Shown here piece by piece: positions 19,646 through 32,680 of a stretch of DNA of 64,000 nucleotides. A program made the position numbers and the translations under genes. The stretch is from Pelodera strongyloides. Its lineage: Eukaryota > Nematoda > Chromadorea > Rhabditida > Rhabditidae. The notes beneath the pieces are model-generated. The model ran no database searches, was not told where the DNA came from, and saw nothing but the letters and a program-made list of their open reading frames with translations. Where the stretch lies: the NCBI GenBank assembly GCA_036852015.1, contig JAANDG010000291.1, positions 111,852 through 175,851 on the forward strand, written 5' to 3'. Position 1 is the first letter of the stretch; the number at the start of each line of letters is the position of its first letter.

Positions 19646-20131
19646 TGTTTTGCCGCATCATTATGAAAATGGCGGCAAAAACAGCGAAGCGCCTGGCGAA
19701 ACGCTGGTTGTTTAGTCAAAAATGGCGTTTCGCTGTGCGGGTGGACAAGCGTTTCGCCATTACCTTCGCCTGGCGTTTCGCCAAAAGGGAACGCAGTATC
19801 AAGCATTTTTATTACAATATATACAAACTAAATTTCACATTTATTTGCCATGGAAAACTTTTTTACGAGCGCTCAGCTTAAATGTATACCGTAAAGCCGC
19901 AAATATCCTTGTCGTCTATGCAGATTTATCGTGAAATTATAATGCGATTAAAATTTGCATATATAGCTTTGAAATCTGCAGTTTTATGGTATACATATGC
20001 GTTGAGCGCATTGGAAAAAGTTTTCCAGGGCGAATAATGGTGAAATTTAGTTTGTATATATTGTAATAAAAATGCTTGATAGTCATTATGAACGTATCGT
20101 AAATATAGGTTTATTTTGATGGGCCTGTCCC

Positions 20132-20303
20132 TTTAAAGCGAAATGCTAGCCCCTTTGGAAAATTTGCATATGATAAGCAAATTCTATGTATCCTATGCTA
20201 ATTTTGTACGATTGCCGTGGACGATCGTACAAAATTAGCATAGGATACATAGGATTTGCTTATCATATGCAAATTTTCCAAAGGGGCTAGCATTTCGCTT
20301 TAA
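20132..20303. repeat. Near-perfect 170-bp palindrome TTTAAAGCGAAATGCTAGCC, copy 1
   Basis: The arms are almost fully complementary, including TTTGCATATGATAAGC and its partner. The centre is GATTGCCGTGGACGATC. It directly abuts the element ending at 20136, sharing TTTAAAG. The relative at 61174-61344 has the reverse-complemented centre. Confidence 0.92.
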
Positions 20304-21642
20304 GGACAACATGAAATAGCGTGTTATCCTAAGGAGCACTAGAAGTTTGTAGATGTTTCGGTAGCGCTTCAAACACGGATGGAAAAGAAAAAAAAATACA
20401 TAAAAAGATCCGTGGTTCTCACACTCTTCAACTCTTCATTGTTGTATTTATCAATAAAGTCAATATAAAGCCAAGATATAGCCATGATGTGATTTTTGGA
20501 CTGTACTTACTACACAATGAACAATTACTGAAAAAAAAAACAGGTGTGAACTAGTGGACCCGCCAAAAAGCAAAAAAACTGTGATTTTTGTCACCTTCAC
20601 GCCGTTTTTCTGTGGAAAAGGTGTGTGTTGTAACCTAATATGTGATTTGATACTTCACCAGTTCGTCCCCGCCACATACGCTCACATACACACTTCGACC
20701 AGCAAGAGATCGTAAATGAAGTTTAATTATAAATTTTTCTCTCCACCGTTGCCGTCTGTTTACTGCTGAACTCGAGCTGAGTATCATGTATTTTGTAGCG
20801 CGCTTAACTATGGCTTTGGCTGAAGAAGAATTTTTCAATTTCTTTTTGAGAACCCTTTTCACAACGTAAAAGAGAATTCAATTTGTTTTCTACATATTAC
20901 ATGTGGTGGTATTAATGTCTCCCAATTAAAAAAGTATATCTGGAGCGCAGTAGTTAGGTAGGTCAGGGCGGAAGGCAGGGCTCCATCGCTACGCCCTGAA
21001 CGCCAATCCCAGCTTTAACATTTAACCATTAATTATTTTTCCACATGGAACCTCCTTCGCGTCAAGAGTCATAGAAAACTCCTAGATAACAGAAACTTTT
21101 TTTGGTATTGTGAAAAATAGTTTTTGATGTTGTATATATATATAAAACAACTTAGACACAAGTTTAAATTCACTCCAACATGTTGCGTAAGTTTCGTCTT
21201 TAGAATTGGCTACCCAACTGCTCCCTAAGCAGTCGGCCAGACCCGGTCGGTGTGTGTGCTGAGTTTGCTATTCTGTTGTTGATATCCGCACTTCACTACT
21301 GTATAGCCCTTGTGACGCAATAGCTGACGCGCTGAGTGTATATACTGTCAATTGAGGGGAATTGACAAACCAGGGCAGAAATACAGTAATTATAAAATTA
21401 CTTGGATTTTGGTGCTTTTACCTTACTTATAAAAAGGGTGGCACTTTTATCGTGAGGCAAACCCCAAACATTCTTTTCGTCATCTTTGGAATGATTATTG
21501 TTATTTTCTTTGTTCGTTTATTACATTTAATGAGCCATCAGGGGAACGATTGTAGCCTAATTTGTTAACGGAATTCTGTATTATTCCAAGGCTTATTCTA
21601 ATTGTAAGCCTAGAAATTATCTTAGTTTTATACAACAGTATA
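20304..21642. other. Intergenic DNA without supported genes
   Basis: No spliced gene was found. The short TATATATATATAAAA tract at 21131 could be a promoter, but no coding sequence follows that I can support. Confidence 0.5.
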
Positions 21643-22062
21643 TTAAAGGAGGAGGCTCACGAGAATGAAGTGCTCGAATGGTTTACTTTTATCGAAAGAT
21701 GATGGTATTAAGTTCCGAAAGACATGCTTTACAATGCAAAAGCTTTTAAATGGAAGGAGTAAATCAATATAAAACTATGAATTCTATCAAAATTTTGGAT
21801 CGTAAAAAATAGTTGTTTTCCATAGTGGGCATGCAAATTTTGTGCTGGCTTGCAAAATGACTTGTAAATTTGCATGTTTAGCTTTGAAGTCTACCTTGCA
21901 TACGATAGGTTATTTTATTTGACTTCAAGTTCTTAGATTAATTAATTCCTCCAAACTAAAGCGCTGAACCTTATAATACTTGTTTTTTGGAAGATAAACC
22001 CATTATCCTTCGATAAAAGGAAACTATTTGAGTACTTCATTCTCGTGAGCCTCCTCCTTTAA
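21643..22062. repeat. TTAA palindrome TTAAAGGAGGAGGCTCACGA, copy 1
   Basis: The left end TTAAAGGAGGAGGCTCACGA mirrors TCGTGAGCCTCCTCCTTTAA at the right. The second copy at 56475-56892 is almost the same length. Confidence 0.9.
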
Positions 22063-22522
22063 CGACTTTTGCAAATCACGTAGAAAAATCGATGTTTTTA
22101 CCTGGCTCGTTTTCATAAGAGACTCGGGAATGTGTAATATATAAAGCTTTCCACAGCCCGACCCTTTTGTCGTAATGGAAGCAAGGAAGCCGACAAGGTA
22201 TCAAATTTCTCTGAGGGTAGAAACTGACTTTACATTTATTTATTGTAAATATGTAAACTACCATAGTCATGTTGATGAGGTTTACTAACAATGAATAGAT
22301 TAACTGCGCCATCATTGCAACGATGTTCATTCTCATATACAATCATGTAACTGATTACTTTTGCCATAGCTGAAGGTAAAGCAAGCGCGAAAACCACTGG
22401 TGACAGGTAACTGATTACTCATTGTATTAATTTACATCATATTTTTAGCGAAAGTTAACTGAAATAATTTTCCCATTTACCATATTCGGGAGCTAGTCTA
22501 CTGGGCGTGTCTCTCACCGCCC

Positions 22523-22550
22523 ATTGGCTCTGAGGCCCTCGGGTATAGAG
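22523..22550 (+). promoter_or_regulatory. Possible promoter elements of the SIX gene
   Basis: An inverted CCAAT box (ATTGG at 22523-22527) and a TATA-like TATAGAG (22544-22550) lie 50-75 bases before the first in-frame ATG, in a locally GC-rich stretch. Confidence 0.3.
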
Positions 22551-22596
22551 TGCAAAACCGAGAGACGGCACAGAAACCCTGTGAAAAGATACGAGA

Positions 22597-24519
22597 GTGC
22601 AGAGGGCTAGAGAGCGGGAATGGGTGGGAGCCTCCCTAACACAGAGTCACCCGATCCTCCTGACTGGGATTGCTACCCTCCCCAGGGAGATCGAACCTTC
22701 GGGCTATAAACCTATCTTCCCCAAGGCAGTCATGCAAGCCTACGCGGCTACCGCCGCCTCCTTCCAGCCTCTACCGTGAGTATTTCGCAGTTATTTGAAA
22801 CCACCCAATTGCGTGTAATTGATCCCCGCATCGTTAACCAGTGATAAGCGATACAGGGCAACTCGATACTTGAGAGCCTCTCGGGTTACCCCGGGGTGGG
22901 GAGCCTGCTGCCGGGGAGCCTTCCCCAGTAATCCGAGACTCCCCCGGCATGTCATCTACACCCAGTCTCACAGAAACACACCTATGAGGAGGGCTTCTCG
23001 ATTCTCCTCCGAGTTATCAAGTTTCTTGTTGGAAGGCTCTCGATTTTCCCAAATGAGCTCGGGTTACTGTCTATTTCACACTATAACACACATACACCGG
23101 CGAGCCGGTGACCGCGCCAGCTTATACCTTTGAAACTTTTTGAAGCAATTTGTCCTGGTCCTATAAGATTATGCAATTTTCAAGACATTCATGAGCCCGC
23201 AAAAACCAAAGACACTAAGTCCCATGGTCCGCCTGCACGGTTTTGAAACATGCATCTATTCAATATTTTAGACTTTTCCCTATCTTTACAAATATTGATT
23301 TTTCCAAATACGAAATACAATTAATGATTTATTGATTGATTTCAAGTCTGTAAGGTCAAAGTCTATTTTCAGGGCTTCATCATTTTCTGAGCAAGAAGTC
23401 TCATGTATATGCGAATCTTTATTCAACGAAGGTCTCCAAACTGGAAGGACTGATCAATTGGTAAGTTTCTACAATTAGATACCGTAGACAAATTTTTGTT
23501 AGAGAACTTCTTCATGATTTTGATCGACTTGCGTCTTCGGCGGCTCCGGCCTCCTTCCGTTCTTACCTGTGTTCGTTACAATAGCTTTTGCTTTTGTGAG
23601 TAGATCTTTTTGTACAATCTTCCTCTTCTCTACCAACACGCTCTATTTTGGTAATATGCGATGCTTTTTTTCTGGTTTTTATTTCATTCATCATCGTACT
23701 TACAGTTATTTGTTTCAATTATGTATCTACGCATATAATATTCATCTTTTTTAATTTTTTGCCTTTATACCGAGAAAAGCTTGCTTCCTTATATCACAGG
23801 AACTAAAATATAAAAGGAACAAAACAAAACACTTATCTCTTTAGTTCGTTTATTTATGGGGGGTTTGCAAGTGTGTTGAAAATTCAGCGTATCTTGGAAC
23901 TACACGAGAATATTGTTTTTATTTTACATGTCATATGTATATGCAGGTTTCGTGCAGAAATACGGTAGTACTGACTGTTACCAGACAATTTTTGGGATAC
24001 TTGCAAACAATGCAAACCCCATTACTTTGTGCAATTTTCTAATGCATATTTCCTATCATTCTTGGTGATTGTACCAAACGACTTATTGTTAGAACTTTAC
24101 CGGGAAAAACATGGTGAAAATAACAGATATTTTATCAATCGTTTTCCACATAGATTACCCATTAATCGAAACACTTTAGCCCTGTGCCTTTTGAAACTTG
24201 TTGTAGAAAAAAACCTGGCGTATTTCATTCGATGTTTCGTTTCACTACAAAAATTGTCATGTACATTTACTGCATTTTCGTTTTAAACACTCCCGCCCTA
24301 GATCGCCTCCCAGTAGGTCCCAGAGCAGGGACCCATTCCCCTATTCCCCTCTGAAGCACAGAAGCAGCGATTCTGAATTTGTGTCTCGGCCACCGTAGTC
24401 TTGTTCCGTTAGGTTCTCTCTTCTGTCTCTCCTGTTCCAGTGCTCTATCACCAACTCTGACTGAGTATCAGGTTACAGCTTGCTCCATCCATTCTAAATG
24501 GACTCAATAAAGAAAGAGT

Positions 24520-24574
<55 letters not shown>

Positions 24575-27500
24575 TGAGAGAAAAAAGGGAGAGTAGAGAG
24601 AGAGGAGTGAGAAAAGGGAGAGAGAGAAAGAAAGAGAGATAGAGATAGAGAGAACAATGAGTGAGAGATATAAGGATAGGAGAAACACCCATTTCCACCT
24701 CTGAAACTGGGGAAATTTTCGTGAAATCAAAAATTTTAGGGGACTCTTGCCATGTCACCAAATTATTAGGAAATTATGTTTTCGGTTGAAGTATAAGATA
24801 TAAGTGTATGTATGTATGTATCTATAACTGCCATAGTATGGTTCGCAGATCCATAATGTTATATGTTTTATCACTGTGTATACGGTAACTATTCGAGTTC
24901 GGAAAGTGGCAAAGACCTCATCGTTGTAACAGCGGTTTAGCGGCAGGGGTTACCGCGGCTTAGAGTACTAATAAAGGTGGTTTCCGTTTCATAAGCTTGC
25001 CGCTACTGCAGCTGTTAGTCGGCAGTTGTAGAGTAGCTTTCATACGGTAGCTTTTTTTCATTACAAGAAGGTGGGTTTGCTAAGCTCTATAAAGCTTCCT
25101 CGTACGGGAAACTGGCAAATATCTTAGCATAACTAAAATCAGTGAATTGAAAGTAACAAAAAAAAAGGGGATACGAAATCAATCCAATCATCACTACTAT
25201 CTACTGTCTGCGCTTTTTGCGCAAAGACTAAATTTAACTTCAATAACTGGGTACATGTTCCCTTTAAATTCTCAATTTTTAGTCACAATTTCTATGGAAC
25301 CTTCCGAACCACTTGAAGTGTTGTGAAGCGGTGATAAAAGCCGAAGCCCTCGTTCTATTCACATCGCAGCAATGGAAATCACTATATCGGTATGATGGTC
25401 TCTTTATTTCTAGTTTACCATGTTTATTCAGCAATATTATTTTTTTAAATTTAATCAGTACTTTACACAAAAAATTGTCGTAAGAAAATTTTCACGGCAG
25501 CTTGGACAGTTTCGGATGCTATCGAGAGCCAACACTTTAGTTACAGTGTTATTAACGTCGAGCAATTTTCCATCTGAAACTCTTCGCCTAAAGCTCTGAA
25601 CCTCTGCAGAACCTTAGCTTTGAAACCTTGTATTGTACCACCCTTGAATAAAGAAAGGAATTTTAAGGAGAAGAAAGGAATATTAAGAAGAAATGTATAT
25701 TTCTGTTTCAGATTACTAGAGACAAACAAGTTTTCACAAAAGAACCATCCTGTGCTACAGGACCTATGGCTTCGGGCACACTATACAGAGGTATTGGAAG
25801 AAAAAATAATTTTAGAGCGAAATACCGGCCGTTTTTTGAAACACACAACCAGCATTCGTATGCAGCTTATGCAAAAGAAGATACACTAGAAAAAAATCGA
25901 GCTAAATTCGAGTAAATTGACAGAAATACATAAGATTCAGGTGTACCCGATCCCCCGGTGTTTTGCTTTAAATAATATCTAGTATTTCTCTTTCAATGAT
26001 TAAAACGTTTTCTCTCAAACCTAATACACGGTCATATAAGTTTTTTTGTGTAGTGGTTGACATCATTTATTGGTGTATGCCGTAATTTTATTCCGCTATT
26101 CATTATGTATTGTTTCTTAGTTTGTTCTCTAGCTAGTAAAGCTGATTTGTTTCAAACTACGGCACATAAGTCCTCTTTTTCAAGTCCGGCCTTCCAATAG
26201 CCTGTAATAAAACAAAATGTTTCTTTCATTCCATTTCTGGCTATCTTTCACTCTTTCACTCAGTGTGCTTGTTGCTAGGAAATAAAGCATATTATGTAAC
26301 AGAACCGAAAGACCGCTAGTTTAATTGAGAATTTCAAACTTTGCTGTTTTCTCTCTCTCTATCTCGCTTCATCTCTCTCCTCTATGTTTTTTCCCTATGT
26401 CTCGCTCTCGCTCTCACTAAACTCCCTCTCTCTACTAAATCACGGTGTGCGAGTCACCACGCAAGTTTACTAATTACGCAATTAATAGCTGTTTATTCGG
26501 TGTGAATGCGATCATTGTGCAAATACTTCCGCCCAGTCAATATACCTTTGTGTATACACGTCGAGGCCAACATAAACAAATTGTACCGTTTGGAATTGGT
26601 ATAGAGGGAAAATGCACTCAGAGATAAAGTTACAAGAAATACGACTAAAAAGCGTAAAATAAAGCTCTAAGATTTATTACAACTTTATTCAATTTTTGTT
26701 CCACTCGCGAACTAGAAGGTAGATGTTTTTGAAGCAAAATAACGGCTGGTTTTTTGAAACTCAAATAACTACATAACATTATATGCAAATGATCATTACC
26801 AAATCACCACAATTCGACCCCACTTTGCATATAATGCTCAAATTTCAAATTCCTACGCATATATAATATACATAGGAATTTGAGAACGTTTCAAAAACCG
26901 GCCGCTCTTTCGCTTTAGCCTTATTTTTTGCCTTAGGTTTATTTTTTTGGCTTTTGTTTGGCTTTGTTTGTTTATCTGTTTTTTACTTTAGCTTTATTTT
27001 GATTATCTTTAGGCTGAAAAGACGAAGGAACGAGAATTGGGCGCTGTTTGCAAGTACAGAATTAGGAAGAAGAACCCATTCCCGGCCTCGATTTGGGATG
27101 GAGAGGAGACGAATTATTGCTTCAAGGTGGGTAAATATATACTGACCCTGGGTAGACTTTATGGGGAAACTATCCCTTATTTCCAATGAGCTTGGGTAGA
27201 CCTCATCTCTTTGGAGCGAATCACTCGGGTCATCCGCTATAGAAGTTGTTTGGCAGAAAAATATCAACGATCAAAAGCTTCTTTCAGCAAAAGTCCCGAA
27301 ACTATTTACGTGAAGCATATAAGACGAACAAGTATCCGTCCGTCGAAGAGAAACGTAAATTGGCGCAGCAAACGGATTTGACCGTCGTTCAAGTTTCGAA
27401 TTGGTTCAAGAATAAAAGGCAACGAGAACGAGCGGCTGGTACGATGGATGGGTCAGTTTTAGCTTTATTTTATATAAGAGGTTTATTTTATTTTATACGA

Positions 27501-29712
27501 TCGTATGCTTTAGAGGTCAAAGGTAAAAACTTTTTCGCAACCTTTGTATGTTCAGTTATACATACTTTTTATCCTTTTTCGTCGCCTACTCTATTTGGAA
27601 ACGTTTTTTTTTAAATTGAAAGCGCCAACACTTGCTACAATTTTTCGGTGCAAGCCTGCTAAGTTTTCAGAAAGTGGATAGACTCGATAGACTGTTATAA
27701 TAAGTAGCAACATATTTATATACAGTAAGACCCTCCACATATATATCCAACAACACCACAACTACCGAAAACGTTGCGCAATACCGTATATCGTTTGAAA
27801 TATGATACACCTCCATTGGTTGCGTTATAGATTTTTGCTTATGCTACTATTGCGCAGGTCAATGAAAGTAAATGATACTGTAGTATCTATTACCCAACAC
27901 ACCTTATGTAAATAGCAATCATTTAGTTTTAGCAAATTCGAAAAAAAAATTCTTTTCATAACTGATCTCAAGTAACTATATTTCTATGCCTAGATGCAAA
28001 CGAGCATTATTAGAATAAAAATCGACCAATATTCCACACCGCTTAGCATAACTAAATAGGAAAGCAGTTATTTGAGATGCGTTTCGAAAACCCACCGTTA
28101 GTTCGCTTTTATGATTGACTATTTCGAATTTTGCATACTCCTAACATCCATCCTCTGCTCTAAACTAGATAGAGCTGGGCCGCAGTCTTCCGTGTTAACA
28201 AGGCCCATTGTACACCTGGCTCCTATAAAACAAACATAGTACCGTAGTCCGAGGACAAGCGTGTGCTTCCCCCAAGGTGCACAAGTGTGTTTGTACCCTA
28301 ACAATAAGGCATAGGGGACAATGGACACGTGTTTGTGAGAGAATGTTACCAGATGACAATGGGGGTTAACATTTGAAAACTTGGAAGGATAAGCAGATAA
28401 GCTCAGCTACGAAACAGTCAATTCTTTTCTTTGATATTTACAACAAGGTTAAATATGCTATTTAGAAATGTATTCAATAAACACTCAACTTTCCATGCAA
28501 CCTAAAAAGTGTGTATAGCAAATTACTGTGGTGTTTCTTTTTTATAAATATAACCAGTGTTGTGACAGAATCTTGGATTAATTTTTACATTATTACAGTA
28601 ATTAACTAATGAATTATCCCTTGACCTGCTACGGGACCAAATTCTACTTTGCACCAGATTTCCTGCAGTTGAGGGTACTTAGCCACCAAAGTACGCTATT
28701 GATACCGTAGATTACTGTTGCGCCACCCAATGGGGGGATAGGTGATTCCAACAGACATAAACTCTCTAGAATCCCAGTGTTTGCAAGCTTTATAAGAAAT
28801 TTAAAGGGACTGTCAAGGGGGATCCACATAGATTCTATAATGCGCTGCCGCAAAATACCGCAGTTTAAAAAAAGTTTTGGTATGCATCTTTCATCTCAGC
28901 ATGCATCTAGCATGGGGGTTGGCATAAACATACAATGTGCGAGTTTGAACATTGACGTAATGATTTCTGATGAAAAATTAGACCGCAACAAAATTGAAAA
29001 TATGTTCCTTACGTATTATTTTTCTCCGGAACACATCTCCAAAACAATACCGAAACAGCCCAAATCATCTTGTTGTAGTGATTATTTGATTATTGCCTAG
29101 ATTTATTAACCAACGACATACACCTAGCTTCTAGATATGCAGTGGGAAAGAGAAATTCGACTAACCAATTCAATACGACGAAGTCAGAGCCTAAGCCTAA
29201 GCCTAAGCCTAAGCCTAAGCCTAAGCCTAAGCCACAATGTTGAAAAGTAAAAAAAAAACTAATGTAAAATTTTTCAGTCACGGTAAAAGCGACACGGACG
29301 ATAATTCGTCTGGTTGTGATTCAAAACCAGCGGCCACTCTCGAAATACCGTTCCCGGACACAAATACCGTAACGCACATGAATATGCAGGCCATGACTAC
29401 GGTAGGTTTCACGTCTTACAATACGGTATCTCTGTATCTTACGGTATCTAGTATCTAGCAAATAGATTTGCGGAATAGATAATCAGTCTCGTAGGTATTT
29501 GTTTGAATAATGTATATTTATAGTAGGTGGAAAATGATTGATTAGAAAATAATACTATTTGCATGTTATTATAGAATTTTCGTAAACTGAAATTCAGAGA
29601 TGATTTTTTTTTTCAGAATCTCTATGCGTCTCCATACACAACGGCGTATTTCCCTCAAACGATGCAATTACAGCCAAGCTACGATCAATTGTTCCAATTG
29701 CATTCTTTATAA
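22597..29712 (+). CDS. SIX homeobox transcription factor, SIX1/2-like (ceh-33/34-type)
   Basis: There are eight coding exons: 22597-22775, 23373-23460, 25283-25389, 25712-25790, 27013-27126, 27288-27451, 29278-29401 and 29617-29712. They give 316 residues, and every join keeps phase. The SIX domain spans about residues 62-165: [18 protein letters not shown], then QFLWNLP, then [10 protein letters not shown], then [20 protein letters not shown]. The homeodomain spans about 170-237: [24 protein letters not shown], then the recognition helix [16 protein letters not shown]. The ETNYCFK context points to SIX1/2 rather than SIX3/6 or SIX4/5. The DNA-binding role is known for the family. Position 52 is Lys where most SIX proteins have Arg. 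The acidic tail SDTDDNSSG is followed by a Tyr/Gln-rich C-terminus. An in-frame ATG at 22732 is an alternative start. Exon 1 is the least certain exon. Confidence 0.92.
22819..23133 (+). other. GC-rich block in SIX intron 1
   Basis: An open frame of 104 codons in a C-rich stretch of the first intron. Its composition differs from the AT-rich neighbours, but no splice signals or family support it. It could be an alternative 5' exon or a regulatory block. Confidence 0.25.
23880..24020. repeat. Partial MITE of the GGGGTTTCC family
   Basis: It contains CGTATCTTGGAACTACACGA and GTTTCGTGCAGAAATACGGT, as in 51388-51534 and 59361-59518. The left end is missing and the right end is eroded (TGCAAACCCCATTA). 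It lies in SIX intron 2. Confidence 0.7.
24523..24660 (+). repeat. GA-rich microsatellite
   Basis: (GA)n with interruptions, within SIX intron 2. Confidence 0.95.
25811..25972. repeat. CCGGCC palindromic MITE in SIX intron 4
   Basis: The left end AGAGCGAAATACCGGCCG and the right end CGGTGTTTTGCTTTAA are eroded. The element lies 21 bases after the exon ending at 25790. Confidence 0.75.
26731..26917. repeat. CCGGCC palindromic MITE, second copy in SIX intron 4
   Basis: The ends are GAAGCAAAATAACGGCTGG and AACCGGCCGCTCTTTCGCTTT; TTTGAAAC / GTTTCAAA arms pair. It ends about 95 bases before the homeobox exon at 27013. Confidence 0.78.
29189..29233 (+). repeat. Interstitial telomeric repeat, (GCCTAA)7.5
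   Basis: Perfect tandem GCCTAA hexamers, i.e. TTAGGC on the minus strand, the nematode telomere unit. The tract lies in the long SIX intron, 44 bases before the exon at 29278. Confidence 0.95.
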
Positions 29713-30141
29713 TGTTCTTATTGATTTATTGATTTTATTTCCTCATGGTCTATCTCAAGTTAGAATAAAGCATCGCAAATTTCAACCAATTTCTCTAGCA
29801 ATCAATATGGTTATTTTTGTACAATGTAATATGTATCCATATAATTTTGGTTGTCGATTCAGTATACGCATTACTCACGTGATTGTGCTCGCTTATTTAC
29901 TTAAAAATAGTTTTTGTTGTTTTTGCTTGCTAATGATCTGACAGTACTATATTAACTTATTTGCCAATATAATGTATGCAGTATTATTCATGCTTTACGA
30001 TTCTTGCACGACCTCTTTTTGAATGTAAACCCTAGTCCTTAGATGACCAAAGTTTCACGTTATTTAAAGTAAAATTTAATTGTAGATCCTAGGTTCAAAT
30101 TTTCTTATTTTCCTGGCAGTTTTATAGTAAATACTATATTC

Positions 30142-30147
30142 AATAAA
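30142..30147 (+). terminator. Polyadenylation signal of the SIX gene
   Basis: AATAAA lies in TTCAATAAAGCTTACACC, 430 bases after the stop codon and the first canonical signal downstream. An A10 tract follows at 30171. Confidence 0.6.
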
Positions 30148-30537
30148 GCTTACACCTCAACTTTGTTGGAAAAAAAAAAACATGTTACACACTTTTTTCA
30201 GTTTTGGAAAATCTAATGTTACAAAAAAAAACATGATAAAAAACGAAGAAAAAAAAACATTTATTATATGAAATCCATTATGATATGACGCATGACAAAG
30301 CAGTCAAGAAATGCTTCGAAAAATGAATTAATAAACTGTTGCAAATAATTTAGTCATTACATAGCTTACTGATAATGGAAACCAATTTCAATCACGAAAG
30401 ACTTCTTAATATCTCAATAAACAGCTGAAACTTAGTCTTTTTAGAGTATCATAAATTATTAGGAAATAATAGTTTATATTCAGCTTTATTAAAATGCCAA
30501 TGCACATGTACCCGTTTATAAGGAGAATGTTCATAGT

Positions 30538-30720
30538 TTAAAGCGAAATACCGGCCGGTTTTTGAAACGCATTGCGTACACCTGCCTTCTTATGCTGCTT
30601 ATGCAAATGAGCAAAAATTAGAATAAAACCTAGACCCCAATTAGACCCCACGTTGCATAAATTCATAGGAATGCAAGTACTTGAGATGCGTTTCAAAAAC
30701 CGGCTGGTATTTCGCTTTAA
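30538..30720. repeat. CCGGCCGG palindromic MITE, TTAA-flanked
   Basis: TTTAAAGCGAAATACCGGCC at the left and GGCTGGTATTTCGCTTTAA at the right, with GAAACGCAT / ATGCGTTTC inner arms. It directly abuts the next element. Confidence 0.9.
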
Positions 30721-30880
30721 TGCGAAATGCTTGCCGATTTTTGAAACGCATCATGGAGAATGCTAAGTGGGGTCGAATTGGGGTCGATTTTCGATTCTAA
30801 GCTATGCTCATTTGCATATAGTGCATAAAAATGAAGATGCCCTTGATTCGTTTCAAAAACCGGCCGGCATGTCGCTTTAA
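30719..30880. repeat. CCGGCCGG palindromic MITE, adjacent second copy
   Basis: Starts AATGCGAAATGCTTGCCG and ends CCGGCCGGCATGTCGCTTTAA. It shares the boundary TTAA with the element at 30538-30720. Confidence 0.85.
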
Positions 30881-30934
30881 TTTGACTTCATGACTAGCGT
30901 TAGTAAGTAGTACGTTTACTAATGATATTAATAC

Positions 30935-32639
30935 CTAACTATAAAAGTAAATTAGTAAAGGTAAAATGTAAATAAATGGATAGTATACTATTCGTGTTGA
31001 TCCAGTGTTGCAGAGCGCATCCTGGCACGCACAGAATTTCATCCTGAAATTGTTAATTAAATAAAAGAAAACTCCTAAGTTTTTAGGACCATTCGGAGGT
31101 TGAACCCGTGAATTAAGCGTACATAACCAGACCACACCACTAGCCAGATTCATAACACTTCCCCTCCATCTTCAAAAAAAAAACGGCGCACTCGCGAGAA
31201 CTAGGCGATAGCCTGGCAAAGATAGGCTGATGTGCGCGCGCGGCGAGAATTTGAAAATTAGCAAGCAAATGGTATAGTATATGACCGCAAGGTGATTTTT
31301 GCTCGTAGAGATATGAGGAGATTTAATTTGAGCTCGAGCTCAATCTCAAGGATAATAAAATAAAACAAATAAACACTTACTTCGTAGGCTCAATCTCCTG
31401 TCGACCAGCCTGCGCAAAGAGTTCTTTTGCTGTTAAATCCGCACAAGACTGCTTGTTTTCCATCATACTACGGGGAACACTCGGGTTTATGCCTGAAATC
31501 CAAAGAATTATAAAAAGGATGTAGAATACTCATATTTGCTTATTTCTTATTTCTTTATGTAATCGCATAGCAACATTATGCAATACAATTGTGCAATTGT
31601 GCAGTTATGCTATTATGCAACAGTAACACAATTTTTAGATGGACGATGCAAATTATTGGAATTACAATTAAATCACGTGTGGAGTTAACAGTGGGTATTT
31701 AAATTTTCTTTGGGTGGCATAAAATAAGGTTGTTTCAGGTTACTTTGTGAGTTGTCGCAAACAGTTAAAGGGATAGGTTCATCTCAAATCACCTCTCTTT
31801 TTATTGTTTTTTATTGATAATAGCACAAATATCATTCACAATGAAAATTAAATCAATCACAGAACATTACGCCTCGCAGAAGAAGCTTCCATTATTCGAA
31901 GCTAGTTGATCCGATGCGAAAATCTAAACTCAAAAACTAATACCGTACACAGATCGCGCGGGCTAATGACAATTAGCCAAGTTACAAACTACACTCGGCC
32001 AAGCGATTAAATGATTCTATACTCACGGGAAATACATAATCTCCTGCCGAGTGTAGTTTGTAACTTGCCGCGCTATATGTGTACGGTATAAGTTTTTGCG
32101 TTTAGATTTTAGCTTCCGATCACCCAGTTTCCAATCAAGGAAGCTTCTTCTGCGAGGCGTATTGTTCTGTGATTGATTTAATCCTCATTGTGAATGATAT
32201 TTGTGCTATTATTAATAAAAACAATAAAAATAGGGGTGATTTGAGATGAACCTATCCCTTTAAAAGGCAATATGTAGAACGCACAAACCTATAATATCGT
32301 GCAAGCATCCTCGCACATAACCGTGACGCCTCCTCCCTGAATTTTTTCAGTAAAAATATTAATTTGAAAACAATTAAAATATGACGGCCGCTTTTTGAAA
32401 CATCTGATGGACACAGACATCGCTATGCATTTATTCTCAATTTTTATGCTAGTCATAAGCATTTGCATATACATACATGGAAACACAGTACACTACACAG
32501 TTTATCAAAAATCCATTTCAAAAATGGGCTGTTATACCGCTTTAACCAATACTACTAGATACGTCTTCTCATAAGGCATTATTTTTCGAGAATTCAACCT
32601 TGTAGTACAAAATGCCGAAATCTTTCCGAAACTAAAAAT

Positions 32640-32680
<41 letters not shown>

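Larger units (their letters stand above)
19190..20136. repeat. TTAA palindromic element TTAAAGGGACAGGCCCATCA, copy 1
   Basis: The left end TTAAAGGGACAGGCCCATCA mirrors the right end TGATGGGCCTGTCCCTTTAA. The arms continue as AGTAAACCTATATTTACGAT. It is longer than its relatives because of an inserted block (about 19245-19800) with a GGCGAA minisatellite and a tRNA-like sequence. The inner part (ATTACAATATATACAAACTA, 19811) is the undisturbed form of the site hit by a Helitron at 58362. Confidence 0.88.
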
